A DNA stretch of 64,000 nt from Limiplasma sp031549415. GTDB taxonomy: Bacteria; Bacillota; Clostridia; Christensenellales; Aristaeellaceae. Made by a program: the position numbers and the translations under genes. The stretch lies in NCBI GenBank assembly GCA_031549415.1, contig JAVBPU010000005.1, forward strand, positions 62,001-126,000, given 5' to 3'. The notes under the pieces were generated by a model, which saw only the letters and a list, made by a program, of their open reading frames with translations, ran no database searches and was not told where the DNA came from. Position 1 is the stretch's first letter. Each line of letters begins with the position of its first letter. Shown here piece by piece: positions 1-7,363 of this stretch.

Positions 1-1104
1 CGTCACCCGGAGCGCCTCTTTGATCCAGTAATACCCCGCAATGTTAATAGCCGACAGCGCCGCAGACAGAAACACCACCGCAATCGCCGGCGTAAACATC
101 CGAATAGCCCGGTTTTTCCGGGCCCATTCCACCATCACAATCACCATCACACAACTCACCAGTGCGATGTAGATCGGATTCATATACACCAAGGCATACG
201 GCAGATCCCAGGCATTCACCAGCGCCGCGCCCAAGGTGACCGCAACCACTGCGCAGAAAATGATCAGGATGACCCTGGCGGGCTTTCGCGTCACCGTGAA
301 GCGTGTATAGAGGAAGAACAAGAGTGGAATGGGGAGCAGGTACCACAGCACCAGCTCCAACTGTCCACTGACCGCCGGCAGAAAGGCACGCCTGGCCAGG
401 TGGGTTTCGGTTAAAGTGCTCAGTCCCAGCAGGATGGAAAATACGCCAAACCCCATCTGTCCCTGCCGCGCCTCACCATTTTTCAAAAACCCGTACAGCG
501 AAAACAGCATGTACACCAAGCCGCTGAAAACAAGGATACAGGAAAATAGGACGTCTCTGGTAGAGGTTGCGTTGATCCATGCGTACAGGGAGGATTCATC
601 GCCGAAATAAATGGGGTCCGGCGAAGTGGCGTACAGTTCATAAGGAGATTCCACCGTGACCTCAAGCCGCTTGCCCTGATAATCGGCCGCCAGGGGAATG
701 ACTGTAGTGCTTGTGCCTAATTGGATGTCCAAAAGAGTGCCGGTATTGTCAAACAGCACTTCTTCTCCAAGAAGGACGCGCACTCTTTGGTATTCCGTCG
801 AGAGTAAAATGCCCGACCTTTCGGCCCGTTCCTTCATCGTGCGGGTCAGGGTGATGCGTTCATTGGGCGCTAGTGGAATGTAGGTATCCAGCTTGTCCAA
901 CGCAACGGGCGCCTCCATGGAGCCGGTTTGAGCACTCCACCCTTCCAGTTGAACGACGTTCCTCATGGCGGCTGGCGTCTCAAAATGCAGATAGTAGAAA
1001 AATAGTCCCACAATGCAAGAGACTGCTACCAGGAAGGGAAAAATTGCATACAGGCGTTTTCGTTTCCCTTCCGGCCCATATACATTGATCTGAATATCTC
1101 TCAC
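1..1104 (-). CDS. Membrane sensor protein, 5' portion only (7TM-type signalling module)
   Basis: A single open frame of 368 codons runs leftward off the window edge, so only the N-terminal part is present. The frame opens at a GTG that abuts an AGGGAG stretch. An ATT codon 9 bases further on has the better ribosome-binding distance, so the exact start is uncertain. The protein begins with a basic stretch (GPEGKRKR) and one membrane segment near residues 13-35. An extracytoplasmic domain of roughly 160 residues follows, then at least five closely spaced hydrophobic helices with short loops up to the edge. This one-TM, external domain, multi-TM layout resembles the 7TMR-DISM sensor modules that usually end in a GGDEF, kinase or similar output domain. 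The output domain lies outside the window, so the signalling type is inference only. A promoter candidate lies upstream at 1151-1179. Confidence 0.65.
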   Translation of the reverse strand, partial: MRDIQINVYGPEGKRKRLYAIFPFLVAVSCIVGLFFYYLHFETPAAMRNVVQLEGWSAQTGSMEAPVALDKLDTYIPLAPNERITLTRTMKERAERSGILLSTEYQRVRVLLGEEVLFDNTGTLLDIQLGTSTTVIPLAADYQGKRLEVTVESPYELYATSPDPIYFGDESSLYAWINATSTRDVLFSCILVFSGLVYMLFSLYGFLKNGEARQGQMGFGVFSILLGLSTLTETHLARRAFLPAVSGQLELVLWYLLPIPLLFFLYTRFTVTRKPARVILIIFCAVVAVTLGAALVNAWDLPYALVYMNPIYIALVSCVMVIVMVEWARKNRAIRMFTPAIAVVFLSAALSAINIAGYYWIKEALRVT

Positions 1105-1150
1105 CTCCCTTTTTCTGCTCTCTTTTTCACTTTTCCTTTTCTTTACTATT

Positions 1151-1179
1151 AAATTACAACAATCGCGCTCAAATTGCAA
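1151..1179 (-). promoter_or_regulatory. Putative sigma-A promoter of the left-edge sensor gene
   Basis: On the minus strand a TTGCAA box (1174-1179) is separated by 17 bases from TAATTT (1151-1156). It lies about 50 bases upstream of the sensor gene, in an AT-rich stretch. The -10 box is only a moderate match. Confidence 0.4.
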
Positions 1180-1373
1180 CGGAAAGAGCGTGTCGTTCAT
1201 ACATGATATTTGCCGTTTGTGTTTTTTTCCTCAAAAAATATCAGAAAACGCCCTGCTTTTGCCATCTCATCCGCGCAATCTGATCCAAGCGATCGGGCGC
1301 TACTTGTATGCAGTTTGGCCTATTCCATCGGTTGGGAAAGGAATCCTCTTCCGCCCCGATAGGGTCATCAAGA

Positions 1374-1406
1374 AGCGAAGTCGAGCTGTTTTTGCTCGAC
1401 TTCGCT
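1374..1406 (-). terminator. Perfect 13-bp inverted repeat, probable terminator after yczE
   Basis: The arms AGCGAAGTCGAGC and GCTCGACTTCGCT flank a 7-base loop and end 26 bases beyond the yczE stop codon. The stem is perfect, but the U-tract after it is weak on both strands. The 328-base gap from 1105 to 1432 holds this hairpin and the upstream promoter candidate, and nothing else I recognise. Confidence 0.5.
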
Positions 1407-1432
1407 CTTGCTATGCACGTTTTGGATATACC

Positions 1433-2059
1433 CTAGTGAGTCCATCCCAGCCCCTGGTGCGCAACATCCCGTGGCTCGAAGCGCAGCAGCCGAAACACCA
1501 GCTGCATGGTGAACCCGATGCCGAAAACGGATAACAGCGTGCCAACGCCCACTGGCCCGCCCAAGAAAAAGCCCACCAGCAGGACGATGAACTGGATGAA
1601 GATGCCCACCAGCCCAATGGGCAAAGAGCGAAGCCGCTTGCCTATGCCCACCAGCATGGCGTCCCGGGGGCCGCAGCAAAGGGCGGCGGACATGTACAGA
1701 TACTGGGAAAAGCTCATCAGCAGCAGACCGATGAACATGACGCCGATGCCGGTGAGCAAGCCCTGCTGGCGCGGCACCAGCCCTAACCACTGGAAAAGAT
1801 CCACACTCTTACCCACAAGTACCGCGTCCAGCAGGGTGCCGATACCAATTTTTTCCTTCATGAATATGTCCACTACGGTGATGAGTAAGCTGATGAGCAC
1901 GCTGGCCGTGCCGAAGGTGACCGGCAAATGGTGAGACACGCCCATGCTGAACACATCCCAGGGCGCCAATCCAATGTTGGCTTGAATGGTGAGATATATG
2001 CCAAACCCAAAAAGCACCAACCCCAGCGAGGCACGAACCATCCGAAGCAACAAATTCAT
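1433..2059 (-). CDS. yczE: YczE/YitT-like integral membrane protein
   Basis: A 208-residue hydrophobic protein with about five membrane helices. The sequence matches the YczE family (COG2364): an early GFGIYLTIQANIGLAPWDVF segment, typical of the family, followed by a conserved small-residue helix and the GPRDAMLVGIGK motif. YczE proteins are uncharacterised membrane proteins; the B. subtilis member sits near the surfactin locus, but no biochemical role is firmly assigned. I place the start at the ATG at 2059, which has a GAGGGG ribosome-binding site seven bases upstream, rather than the in-frame TTG six bases earlier. It is a single gene flanked by hairpins on both sides and shows no obvious functional link to its neighbours. 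Confidence 0.8.
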   Translation of the reverse strand: MNLLLRMVRASLGLVLFGFGIYLTIQANIGLAPWDVFSMGVSHHLPVTFGTASVLISLLITVVDIFMKEKIGIGTLLDAVLVGKSVDLFQWLGLVPRQQGLLTGIGVMFIGLLLMSFSQYLYMSAALCCGPRDAMLVGIGKRLRSLPIGLVGIFIQFIVLLVGFFLGGPVGVGTLLSVFGIGFTMQLVFRLLRFEPRDVAHQGLGWTH

Positions 2060-2405
2060 TGGCAAACCCCTCGTATATCAAGTACCAGAATAGCCCGATA
2101 TCGGTCTACACCGGCCAGCATCAGCATGCTGCGCGACATCAATGTGGGCACTCTGCATGGATGTGCAATTCAGTCGATATCATAACACAGCAAAAGCGAA
2201 AAAGATAGGTGGCCAAGGAATCGTATTGCTCAAAGACCATGAACGCCCGCTGCCGTCAACCGCCATGGGCACATGCCCCAGGACAGGGTGATTCGAGGCT
2301 TTCAGGGAGGCGCAAAAGTCATTGCAATGAGAGCAAATCCTGTGGCTACGTTTTCGGAATTTGCTCTAAAGTGGTAACTGATGCGCTCCAAAGCGTTGCG
2401 CTCCC
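2060..2405. other. Intergenic gap with an inverted repeat at 2331-2366
   Basis: No coding signal is visible here. The arms GAGCAAAT-CC and GG-AATTTGCTC at 2331-2366 form a 10-pair stem with a 16-base loop, about 40 bases after the DUF2200 stop codon. It could serve as that gene's terminator, though the U-tract is poor. The remaining sequence holds only short palindromes such as GCATGC. Confidence 0.4.
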
Positions 2406-2774
2406 TCAAATGGACTGCGTTGGGTTCCTCCGGAGGATTTTCTCCAGGGGCTTGCCCTTGGCCAGTTCGTCCACCAACTTATCCAGCCAGCGGATTTTCT
2501 GCATGATCTCGTCCTCAATTTCCTCCACGCGGTATCCGCAAATCATGCCCGTAATCAGCTTGGCGTCCGGGTTCATGTGCGGGGCCTGGTTGAAGAAGGC
2601 CTCCATGTCCACGCCGCTGGAGATTTGCTTTTGCAAGGAATCCTGGTCATAGCCGGTCAACCAGAAGATGAGCTGATCCACTTCCTCTTTGAACCGGCCT
2701 TTGCCCTCGGCTTTTTTGACCAAGAGGGAATAAATATCCGCGAAGGGATAGGCGTATGCCCTTGGTTTCGTCAT
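2406..2774 (-). CDS. DUF2200 family protein
   Basis: A 122-residue soluble protein that matches DUF2200 (COG4898) over its whole length. The family pattern is visible: FADIYSLLVKKAEGKGR, then KEEVDQLIFWLTGYDQ, and a second half with MICGYRVEEIED and IRWLDKLVDELAKG. The family is small, cytosolic and mostly alpha-helical, with no known reaction. The length is normal. The gene stands alone between two hairpins, and its neighbours suggest no role. Confidence 0.85.
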   Translation of the reverse strand: MTKPRAYAYPFADIYSLLVKKAEGKGRFKEEVDQLIFWLTGYDQDSLQKQISSGVDMEAFFNQAPHMNPDAKLITGMICGYRVEEIEDEIMQKIRWLDKLVDELAKGKPLEKILRRNPTQSI

Positions 2775-2960
2775 GTGAATTTCGCCTCTTTCTTATGAAA
2801 TAAAGGTTATTTTTGTTGTGTCTGGCCCGTGGGCGGCAGGCAAAAGACCGCAAGGTTATCGTGTTTTTGAGTGGAGAGTAGTATGATATAGTCTTAACGG
2901 AAATTGTCTCTTCTCTGTCCACTTTTTTCCTTGCATCTTTGCATAAACCTTGACGGAAAA

Positions 2961-2992
2961 GAACCGGGTGCGATTTGTTCTACACTCGGTTC
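2961..2992 (-). terminator. Rho-independent terminator of the LytTR regulator gene
   Basis: Read leftward, GAACCG and GTG pair with CAC and CGGTTC around a 12-base loop, with one internal mismatch. TTTTCC follows directly. The hairpin starts about 75 bases after the regulator's stop codon. The rest of the 2775-3068 gap shows nothing else I can support. Confidence 0.5.
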
Positions 2993-3068
2993 CTTTGCCT
3001 CCCACAGTGATTGCCTGATTTGAATGACATTCGCGTACAACGAGTTTTTTTCATCCAGAATCCATTCA

Positions 3069-3827
3069 TTACCCGTCCATCACCGGTCCGGCGCCCCGAT
3101 CGGTCACATGCTGCACAAAGGATTTTTTCACCGAGGTGAACACCCGGCGGGAGATGGGCACCACTGTGCCGGAGGCCAGCTGGAAGGAATACCCCACAAT
3201 GCTCTGCACCTCGTCCATGTTGACGATGAAGCTCTCATGGGGGCGGATGAAACGGGGGTCCATAAAGGATTCCTTCATAACATTGGTGAAGGACTTGCGG
3301 ATCACCCGGCTGGGCAGACGCTGGCCACCCACCAGGTGGAAGGTGAGGGAGTGGTCCCTATACTCCACGTACTCAATGTGGCGCAGGGATACGTTGGACA
3401 GCCCCTCCTTGTGCTTGATCAGCAGGTTGCGGCTGGCGGCCTTGCTCACCTTCCGGCAGGCGCTGTCCAAGAGGGAGTTCACCTTGTTAGCGGCGATGGG
3501 CTTCACCAGGTATTGCAGGGGCGCGGTGCCCAGGTAATCCTGCTGGTGATCCGAGGCCTCGCAGGTATAGACGATGTGGGCGGCGTCATCGGTTTTGCGG
3601 ATGGCATGACCCACTTCAAAGCCATTTGAGATGGGCATTCGCGTGTTCAAAAAATAGATCTGGAACCGGAGGGAGGGGTTCTCCACGCATTCCAGCAAAT
3701 CATATACCGACTGAAAGCGGCGGATGAAAAACTTTGTGCCGTCATGTTGGCTGGCATAGGCCTGAACCGTCTCAAAAAGAGATTCCAGGGCATGGATGTC
3801 ATTGTCGCAAAGAGCGATGCGAATCAT
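3069..3827 (-). CDS. LytTR-family response regulator with a pseudo-receiver (Asp to Asn)
   Basis: A 252-residue regulator with an N-terminal CheY-like receiver (about 1-120) and a C-terminal LytTR DNA-binding domain (about 140-240; motifs HIEYVEYRDH, FIRPHESFIVNMD). The acidic pair D8 and D10 and the conserved Lys (LVKP, K109) are present, but the phosphoacceptor position reads FLNTRMP. The codon at 3644-3646 gives AAC, so residue 61 is Asn, not Asp. Such pseudo-receivers cannot be phosphorylated in the usual way and often act constitutively or through ligand or partner binding. No histidine kinase lies next to the gene. A strong promoter with a cre-like site in its spacer lies upstream, suggesting carbon-source control of expression. 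The domain call is firm; the mode of activation is inference. Confidence 0.85.
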   Translation of the reverse strand: MIRIALCDNDIHALESLFETVQAYASQHDGTKFFIRRFQSVYDLLECVENPSLRFQIYFLNTRMPISNGFEVGHAIRKTDDAAHIVYTCEASDHQQDYLGTAPLQYLVKPIAANKVNSLLDSACRKVSKAASRNLLIKHKEGLSNVSLRHIEYVEYRDHSLTFHLVGGQRLPSRVIRKSFTNVMKESFMDPRFIRPHESFIVNMDEVQSIVGYSFQLASGTVVPISRRVFTSVKKSFVQHVTDRGAGPVMDG

Positions 3828-3887
3828 AAAAGGCCTCCAATGATGATGAATGGAACCATTCCATCTATAAACAGTTTCAATGCGTTC

Positions 3888-3916
3888 ATTTTATCGCATG
3901 AAAGCGCTTACGTCAA
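3888..3916 (-). promoter_or_regulatory. Sigma-A promoter of the LytTR regulator gene
   Basis: On the minus strand TTGACG (3911-3916) and TAAAAT (3888-3893) are exactly 17 bases apart, about 60 bases upstream of the start codon. Confidence 0.65.
3899..3912. promoter_or_regulatory. cre-like (CcpA-type) operator inside the promoter spacer
   Basis: TGAAAGCGCTTACG matches the Gram-positive catabolite-responsive element consensus TGWAANCGNTNWCA at 13 of 14 positions. It lies between the -35 and -10 boxes of the LytTR regulator promoter, where binding would block RNA polymerase. The motif match is direct; CcpA control is inference. Confidence 0.5.
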
Positions 3917-3965
3917 TCGTTTTACACCCACGGTTCCATGAAAATATATGAAAAACGACAAAATG

Positions 3966-3986
3966 AAAAACAGGCCCGAAGGCCCG
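3966..3986 (-). terminator. Terminator of nagA with a UUCG tetraloop
   Basis: Read leftward, CGGGCC, a TTCG loop and GGCCTG form a six-pair stem with one G-U pair, followed by TTTTTCATTTTG. The hairpin begins 47 bases after the nagA stop codon. Confidence 0.75.
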
Positions 3987-4032
3987 TTGAGGACTGGCAA
4001 GAGGAAGCCGCTTTGCCGATCCCTGTAGACGT

Positions 4033-5169
4033 TTACCCCTTGCACACCACGATCCCCTGAAAGGCCCACTGCCGGTCGAACCGCGCCAGCACCGCGGGAG
4101 CGCCTACTGACAGCCGTCCAAAGGCTTCCTCGCCAATGGACAGGGCCGGGGCAGAGGTGACCATGCGGGCGGCGTCCTCTGGGGGCACGCCATACCCAAT
4201 CAGGTTTTGCAGGGCGCGGACCAGGGTCAGGGTACTGCCTGCCAAGGTGCCGTCCTGCAGGCGGGCGGCCCCATCCTTCACATACACGGTTTGGCCCCCC
4301 AGGGCGTATTGGCCCTCGGGCATGCCTGCGGCCTCCATGGCGTCGGTGATGGCCACGGCCAAGGCGGGGCCCTTGCAGCGGACGATGAGGCGGATGATGT
4401 CCGGGTGCAAATGGATGCCGTCGCAGATGAACTCGCAGGCGATGCGGTCGTCCACCAGGGCCGCGCCGGGCACCCCGGGGGCCCGGTGGCTGAGAGCGGA
4501 CTGGGCGTTAAAGGTGTGGGTGATGTGGCTGGCCCCCTGGCCGGCGGCGGCATGCACCTGCTCGGCGGTGCAGTCCGTATGGCCCAGGCTCACCGTGATG
4601 CCCTTGTCCGTCAGGGTCCGGATGAAGGCCATGGCTCCTTCCAGCTCCGGCGCCAGGGTGATGAGCCGCACGATGCCCTCATGGTCGCCCACATAGGCCT
4701 TCCAGTTGGCCTCCGTGGGCAGGGAAAAGAACTCCTTGCGCTGGGCCCCAGCCTTTGCCGGTTGCAGGAAGGGCGCTTCCATATGGGCCCCCAGCACCAC
4801 AGCCCCCTCCGGCTCCTGGCGCTCCATCACCGCGTGAATGCCCGCCAGGGCCTTTACGGTGTCCTCCGGGCTGGCGCTCATGGTGGTGGGCAAAAAGGCC
4901 GCCACCCCCAGCTTGCGCAGTTCCCGGCTCATGTGGCGCACCGCGTCCTCCCCCTCCATGGTGTCCCGGCCCATAAAAGCGTGGATGTGCACCTCCACAA
5001 AGCCGGGCAGCAGATAGTCTCCTCCCAGGTCCAGGGTGGGGCCGCCTGAGGCGGCGCGGCCCGGGGCGGATTCCAGGGAGACGATTTGGCCGTTCTCGAT
5101 GTGCAGGGTGGTATCCGGCACAAAAGCGCCCCCTAGCAGGGCGTTGGCGTGGGTGATGAGCATGGGCAT
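4033..5169 (-). CDS. nagA: N-acetylglucosamine-6-phosphate deacetylase
   Basis: A 378-residue amidohydrolase that removes acetate from GlcNAc-6-phosphate in amino-sugar breakdown or cell-wall recycling. It shows the family order: a short N-terminal beta-domain, LPGFVEVHIH with the first metal ligands, GAHMEAPFLQPAKAG with the metal-binding Glu, SLGHTDC, THTFNAQS, CDGIHLHP, and the catalytic Asp in ITDAME. I chose the ATG at 5169 (Met-Pro-Met-Leu-Ile) behind GGAAAGGA. The open frame upstream runs through the structured repeat at 5186-5370 and encodes nothing conserved as protein, so longer versions of this gene are artefacts. No nagB lies nearby. It is downstream of the polyamine transporter genes, separated by the repeat, and may share their transcript. 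Confidence 0.93.
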   Translation of the reverse strand: MPMLITHANALLGGAFVPDTTLHIENGQIVSLESAPGRAASGGPTLDLGGDYLLPGFVEVHIHAFMGRDTMEGEDAVRHMSRELRKLGVAAFLPTTMSASPEDTVKALAGIHAVMERQEPEGAVVLGAHMEAPFLQPAKAGAQRKEFFSLPTEANWKAYVGDHEGIVRLITLAPELEGAMAFIRTLTDKGITVSLGHTDCTAEQVHAAAGQGASHITHTFNAQSALSHRAPGVPGAALVDDRIACEFICDGIHLHPDIIRLIVRCKGPALAVAITDAMEAAGMPEGQYALGGQTVYVKDGAARLQDGTLAGSTLTLVRALQNLIGYGVPPEDAARMVTSAPALSIGEEAFGRLSVGAPAVLARFDRQWAFQGIVVCKG

Positions 5170-5185
5170 CCGTCCTTTCCAACTG

Positions 5186-5370
5186 TCAATCAAGTGTCTA
5201 CGACACTTGATTGAGTTTACGGGTATTGTTTCCGCTGACGCGGAAACGCCCCGCCCGACCGGGAAACCCGGTCGATACGATTTCATTTGGAGGGGCTCCG
5301 CCCCTCCAAGCCTCCTCATAGGCGGCTTTGCAAAAATTGCATGGGGTACGCGCCCCCGGCAGCGCACCCC
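5186..5370 (-). repeat. Structured multi-hairpin element, copy A (potD-nagA intergenic)
   Basis: Four perfect hairpins follow one another: H1 5186-5214 (13 bp, 3-base loop), H2 5228-5247 (8 bp, TGAC loop), H3 5257-5273 (7 bp, AAA loop) and H4 5287-5309 (10 bp). A weaker hairpin lies at 5329-5341, and a nine-pair stem at 5343-5370 pairs fully only on the minus strand, where an A-C mismatch becomes G-U. H1 to H4, with near-identical linkers (GTTTACGGG, GCCCCGCCC, GATACGA), recur at 44661-44786, and the stems differ by compensatory changes. Read leftward, the order is H4-H3-H2-H1, then the nagA ribosome-binding site about ten bases further on. I do not recognise the family. It may be a structured 5' leader, an operon-internal RNA, or an RNA-structured dispersed repeat. 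Confidence 0.85.
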
Positions 5371-5386
5371 GTACCAATCCACAAGC

Positions 5387-6421
5387 TTATTGCATCTTGA
5401 AGGCGGTGTAGATCTCCTGGAAGGTGGTTTCGCTTTCGCCGATGTCCTTGACGAACTCGGCATTCTTCAGCAGATCGTCAGGGATGTAGACCACGGGGTT
5501 GGTTTTGAAGCTTTCGTCCAGGAAGGGCACCGCAGCCTTGTTCACGCACAGGTACAGCTGCCACATGGCGTTATGGGCGGCCACCTCCGGACGCATCAGG
5601 TACTCCAGGAACAGATGGGCATTGTCCACGTTCTGGGACTTGGCGGACAGCACCAGGCCGTCAATGCCAAAGCCCATGCCTTCCTTGGGATAGACCACTT
5701 TCAAATCCGGGCGCTCCATCAGGGCCAGGTACACGAAGGGGGTGAACATATAGCCCACGGTGGCCTCGCCGCTGACCAGGGGGGTGTAGGGGGTGTTGTA
5801 GTCAAAGACGCGCACATTGGAGAACAGGGGCATCAGCTTGGCCTTGGCTTCCTCCAGCACGGCAGGGTCTGTCTCGTTGAGGCTCTTGCCCATGGTTTTC
5901 AGCGTGATACCCACGATGTTGCGGGCATCGTCGATCAGCACCAGGCTGTCTTTCAGCGCCGGGTTCCACAGGTCCGCGTAGCCTTCGATGGGCACAGTCA
6001 CCTTGGCGGGATCGTACACGATCAGCGGCGTTCCGGCCATGTAGGGCACCACATATTCGTTGGCGGGGTCATAGTATTGGCTCAGGAATTTCTCGTCCAG
6101 GTTGGCGTAGCCCGGCAGCTTGCTTTTGTCCAGCTTTTGCAGCAGGCCCTGCTTTTGCAGGATGGCCAGGGCATAGTCGCTGGCCAGCACCAAATCGAAG
6201 CCCTCGCCGCCGCTTTGGCTCATTTTCAGCAGCATGTCATCGTTGGTCTCCGCAGGGGAGTAGACCACGTCAATGCCCGTCTCTTTCTCAAAGGCGGCGA
6301 TGGTGTCATCGTCAATATAGGTCTCCCAGGTGAACAGGTTCAAGGTCTTGCCGCCTTCCGCCAGGGACAGGGCAGGCAGGGTCATGAGCAAGCAGAGCGC
6401 CAGGGCGAGGATTCTTTTCAT
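5387..6421 (-). CDS. potD: Spermidine/putrescine ABC transporter substrate-binding protein
   Basis: A 344-residue secreted binding protein with a signal peptide (MKRILALALCLLMTLPALSLA, cleavage near residue 21). No lipobox Cys is visible, so it is not an obvious lipoprotein. The mature start NLFTWETYIDDDTIAAFEKETGI is the PotD/PotF hallmark, followed by SGGEGFDLVLASDY, YMAGTPLIVYD and a C-terminal DNAHLFLEYLMRPE. The start at 6421 has a GGAG ribosome-binding site; an in-frame TTG further upstream is not needed. It is the last transporter gene of arsR-potABCD and is followed by the structured repeat and nagA. Substrate type (polyamine) is by family and cannot be fixed from sequence. Confidence 0.92.
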   Translation of the reverse strand: MKRILALALCLLMTLPALSLAEGGKTLNLFTWETYIDDDTIAAFEKETGIDVVYSPAETNDDMLLKMSQSGGEGFDLVLASDYALAILQKQGLLQKLDKSKLPGYANLDEKFLSQYYDPANEYVVPYMAGTPLIVYDPAKVTVPIEGYADLWNPALKDSLVLIDDARNIVGITLKTMGKSLNETDPAVLEEAKAKLMPLFSNVRVFDYNTPYTPLVSGEATVGYMFTPFVYLALMERPDLKVVYPKEGMGFGIDGLVLSAKSQNVDNAHLFLEYLMRPEVAAHNAMWQLYLCVNKAAVPFLDESFKTNPVVYIPDDLLKNAEFVKDIGESETTFQEIYTAFKMQ

Positions 6422-6523
6422 GGCTGGGGTTCTCCTTTCAAATACCAAATTCCTTTGGACAGGGTTGCGGTTTTATGGAAAAAACAGGGGTCTTTCCTGC
6501 TTTGCCATCTCTAGGGGAGGGAC

Positions 6524-7348
6524 TCAGGCCGCCAGCTTTTTTTGCTTGGCTTCCCGCATGCTGGACAGGTACTGGCTGACGCCCATGGTCAGGAACACCA
6601 CGGCGATCATCAGGCTGCACAGGGCGTTCACCTGGGGAGAGACGCCCACCTTCACGCTGGAATAGATCTTGATGGGCAGGGTCACCGTGCCCGGGCCGTA
6701 GAGGAAGAAGCTGATGATAAAATCATCCAGGGACATGGCCATGGCCAGAAACGCGCCGGATACAATGGCGGGGCGCACCAGGGGCAGGGTGATGTCCCGC
6801 AGCACCTGCCGGGGCCGGGCCCCCAGGTCCCGGGCCGCGTCAAAGAGCGCTGTGTCCATGCCCACCAGTCGGCTTTTGACGGTGAGGAACAGGTAAGGGA
6901 TGCAAAAGGTGGTGTGGGCCAGCACCAGGGTCCATTCCCCAAAGGGCAGGCCCGTGGCGTAGAACAGGGCCATAAAGGCCATGGCCAGGATGATCTCCGG
7001 GATCATGATGGGCAAAGTCACCAGGTTTTCCATCAGGCCGTCGGTTTTGGCGCTCCCGCCGGTGATGAGCTTGCGCTGGGCCATGCCCACAGCCCCCAGG
7101 GTACCGATGACCACGGACAGCGCCGTGGACCACAGGGCCACCTTGACGCTGACCCACAGGGCCTCGCCAAAGCCCCGGGCGCCGGTGAACAGGTCCTGGT
7201 ACCACTGGGTGGTAAGGCCCGTGAATTCCACAGGACTCCGGGCTGTGTTGGCGTTGAAGGAATAGGCCACCACAGTGAGGATGGGCAGGTACAGCACCAG
7301 CAGCACCAGCGCCAAAAAGAGGATGGAACCAAAGGATTGCCGTTTCAT
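6524..7348 (-). CDS. potC: Polyamine ABC transporter permease PotC
   Basis: A 274-residue inner-membrane permease with six predicted helices. The EAA loop that docks with the ATPase reads DAARDLGARPRQVLRDITLP (about residues 171-190). It ends in a helix followed by a basic tail. The sequence has the PotC-type start, with a short N-terminus, one TM and an external loop of about 40 residues (FTGLTTQWYQDLF). It lies 15 bases after potB with an AGGAGG ribosome-binding site, so the two are co-transcribed. Together with PotB it forms the channel for the PotD-delivered substrate. Confidence 0.92.
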   Translation of the reverse strand: MKRQSFGSILFLALVLLVLYLPILTVVAYSFNANTARSPVEFTGLTTQWYQDLFTGARGFGEALWVSVKVALWSTALSVVIGTLGAVGMAQRKLITGGSAKTDGLMENLVTLPIMIPEIILAMAFMALFYATGLPFGEWTLVLAHTTFCIPYLFLTVKSRLVGMDTALFDAARDLGARPRQVLRDITLPLVRPAIVSGAFLAMAMSLDDFIISFFLYGPGTVTLPIKIYSSVKVGVSPQVNALCSLMIAVVFLTMGVSQYLSSMREAKQKKLAA

Positions 7349-7363
7349 GGGTCCTACCTCCTT

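Noticed and set aside
1190..1534. Rightward 114-codon frame near the left end
   Set aside because: It runs through the perfect inverted repeat at 1374-1406 and into the antisense strand of yczE, with no ribosome-binding site.
5186..5370. Insertion sequence or MITE
   Set aside because: There are no long terminal inverted repeats or target duplications shared by the two copies. The pattern is a series of separate hairpins with paired changes, which fits structured RNA better.
5170..5463. N-terminal extension of nagA by about 100 residues
   Set aside because: It would be encoded by the structured repeat, and the similar peptide upstream of dnaJ arises from copy B. NagA has its normal length from the ATG at 5169 with a good ribosome-binding site.
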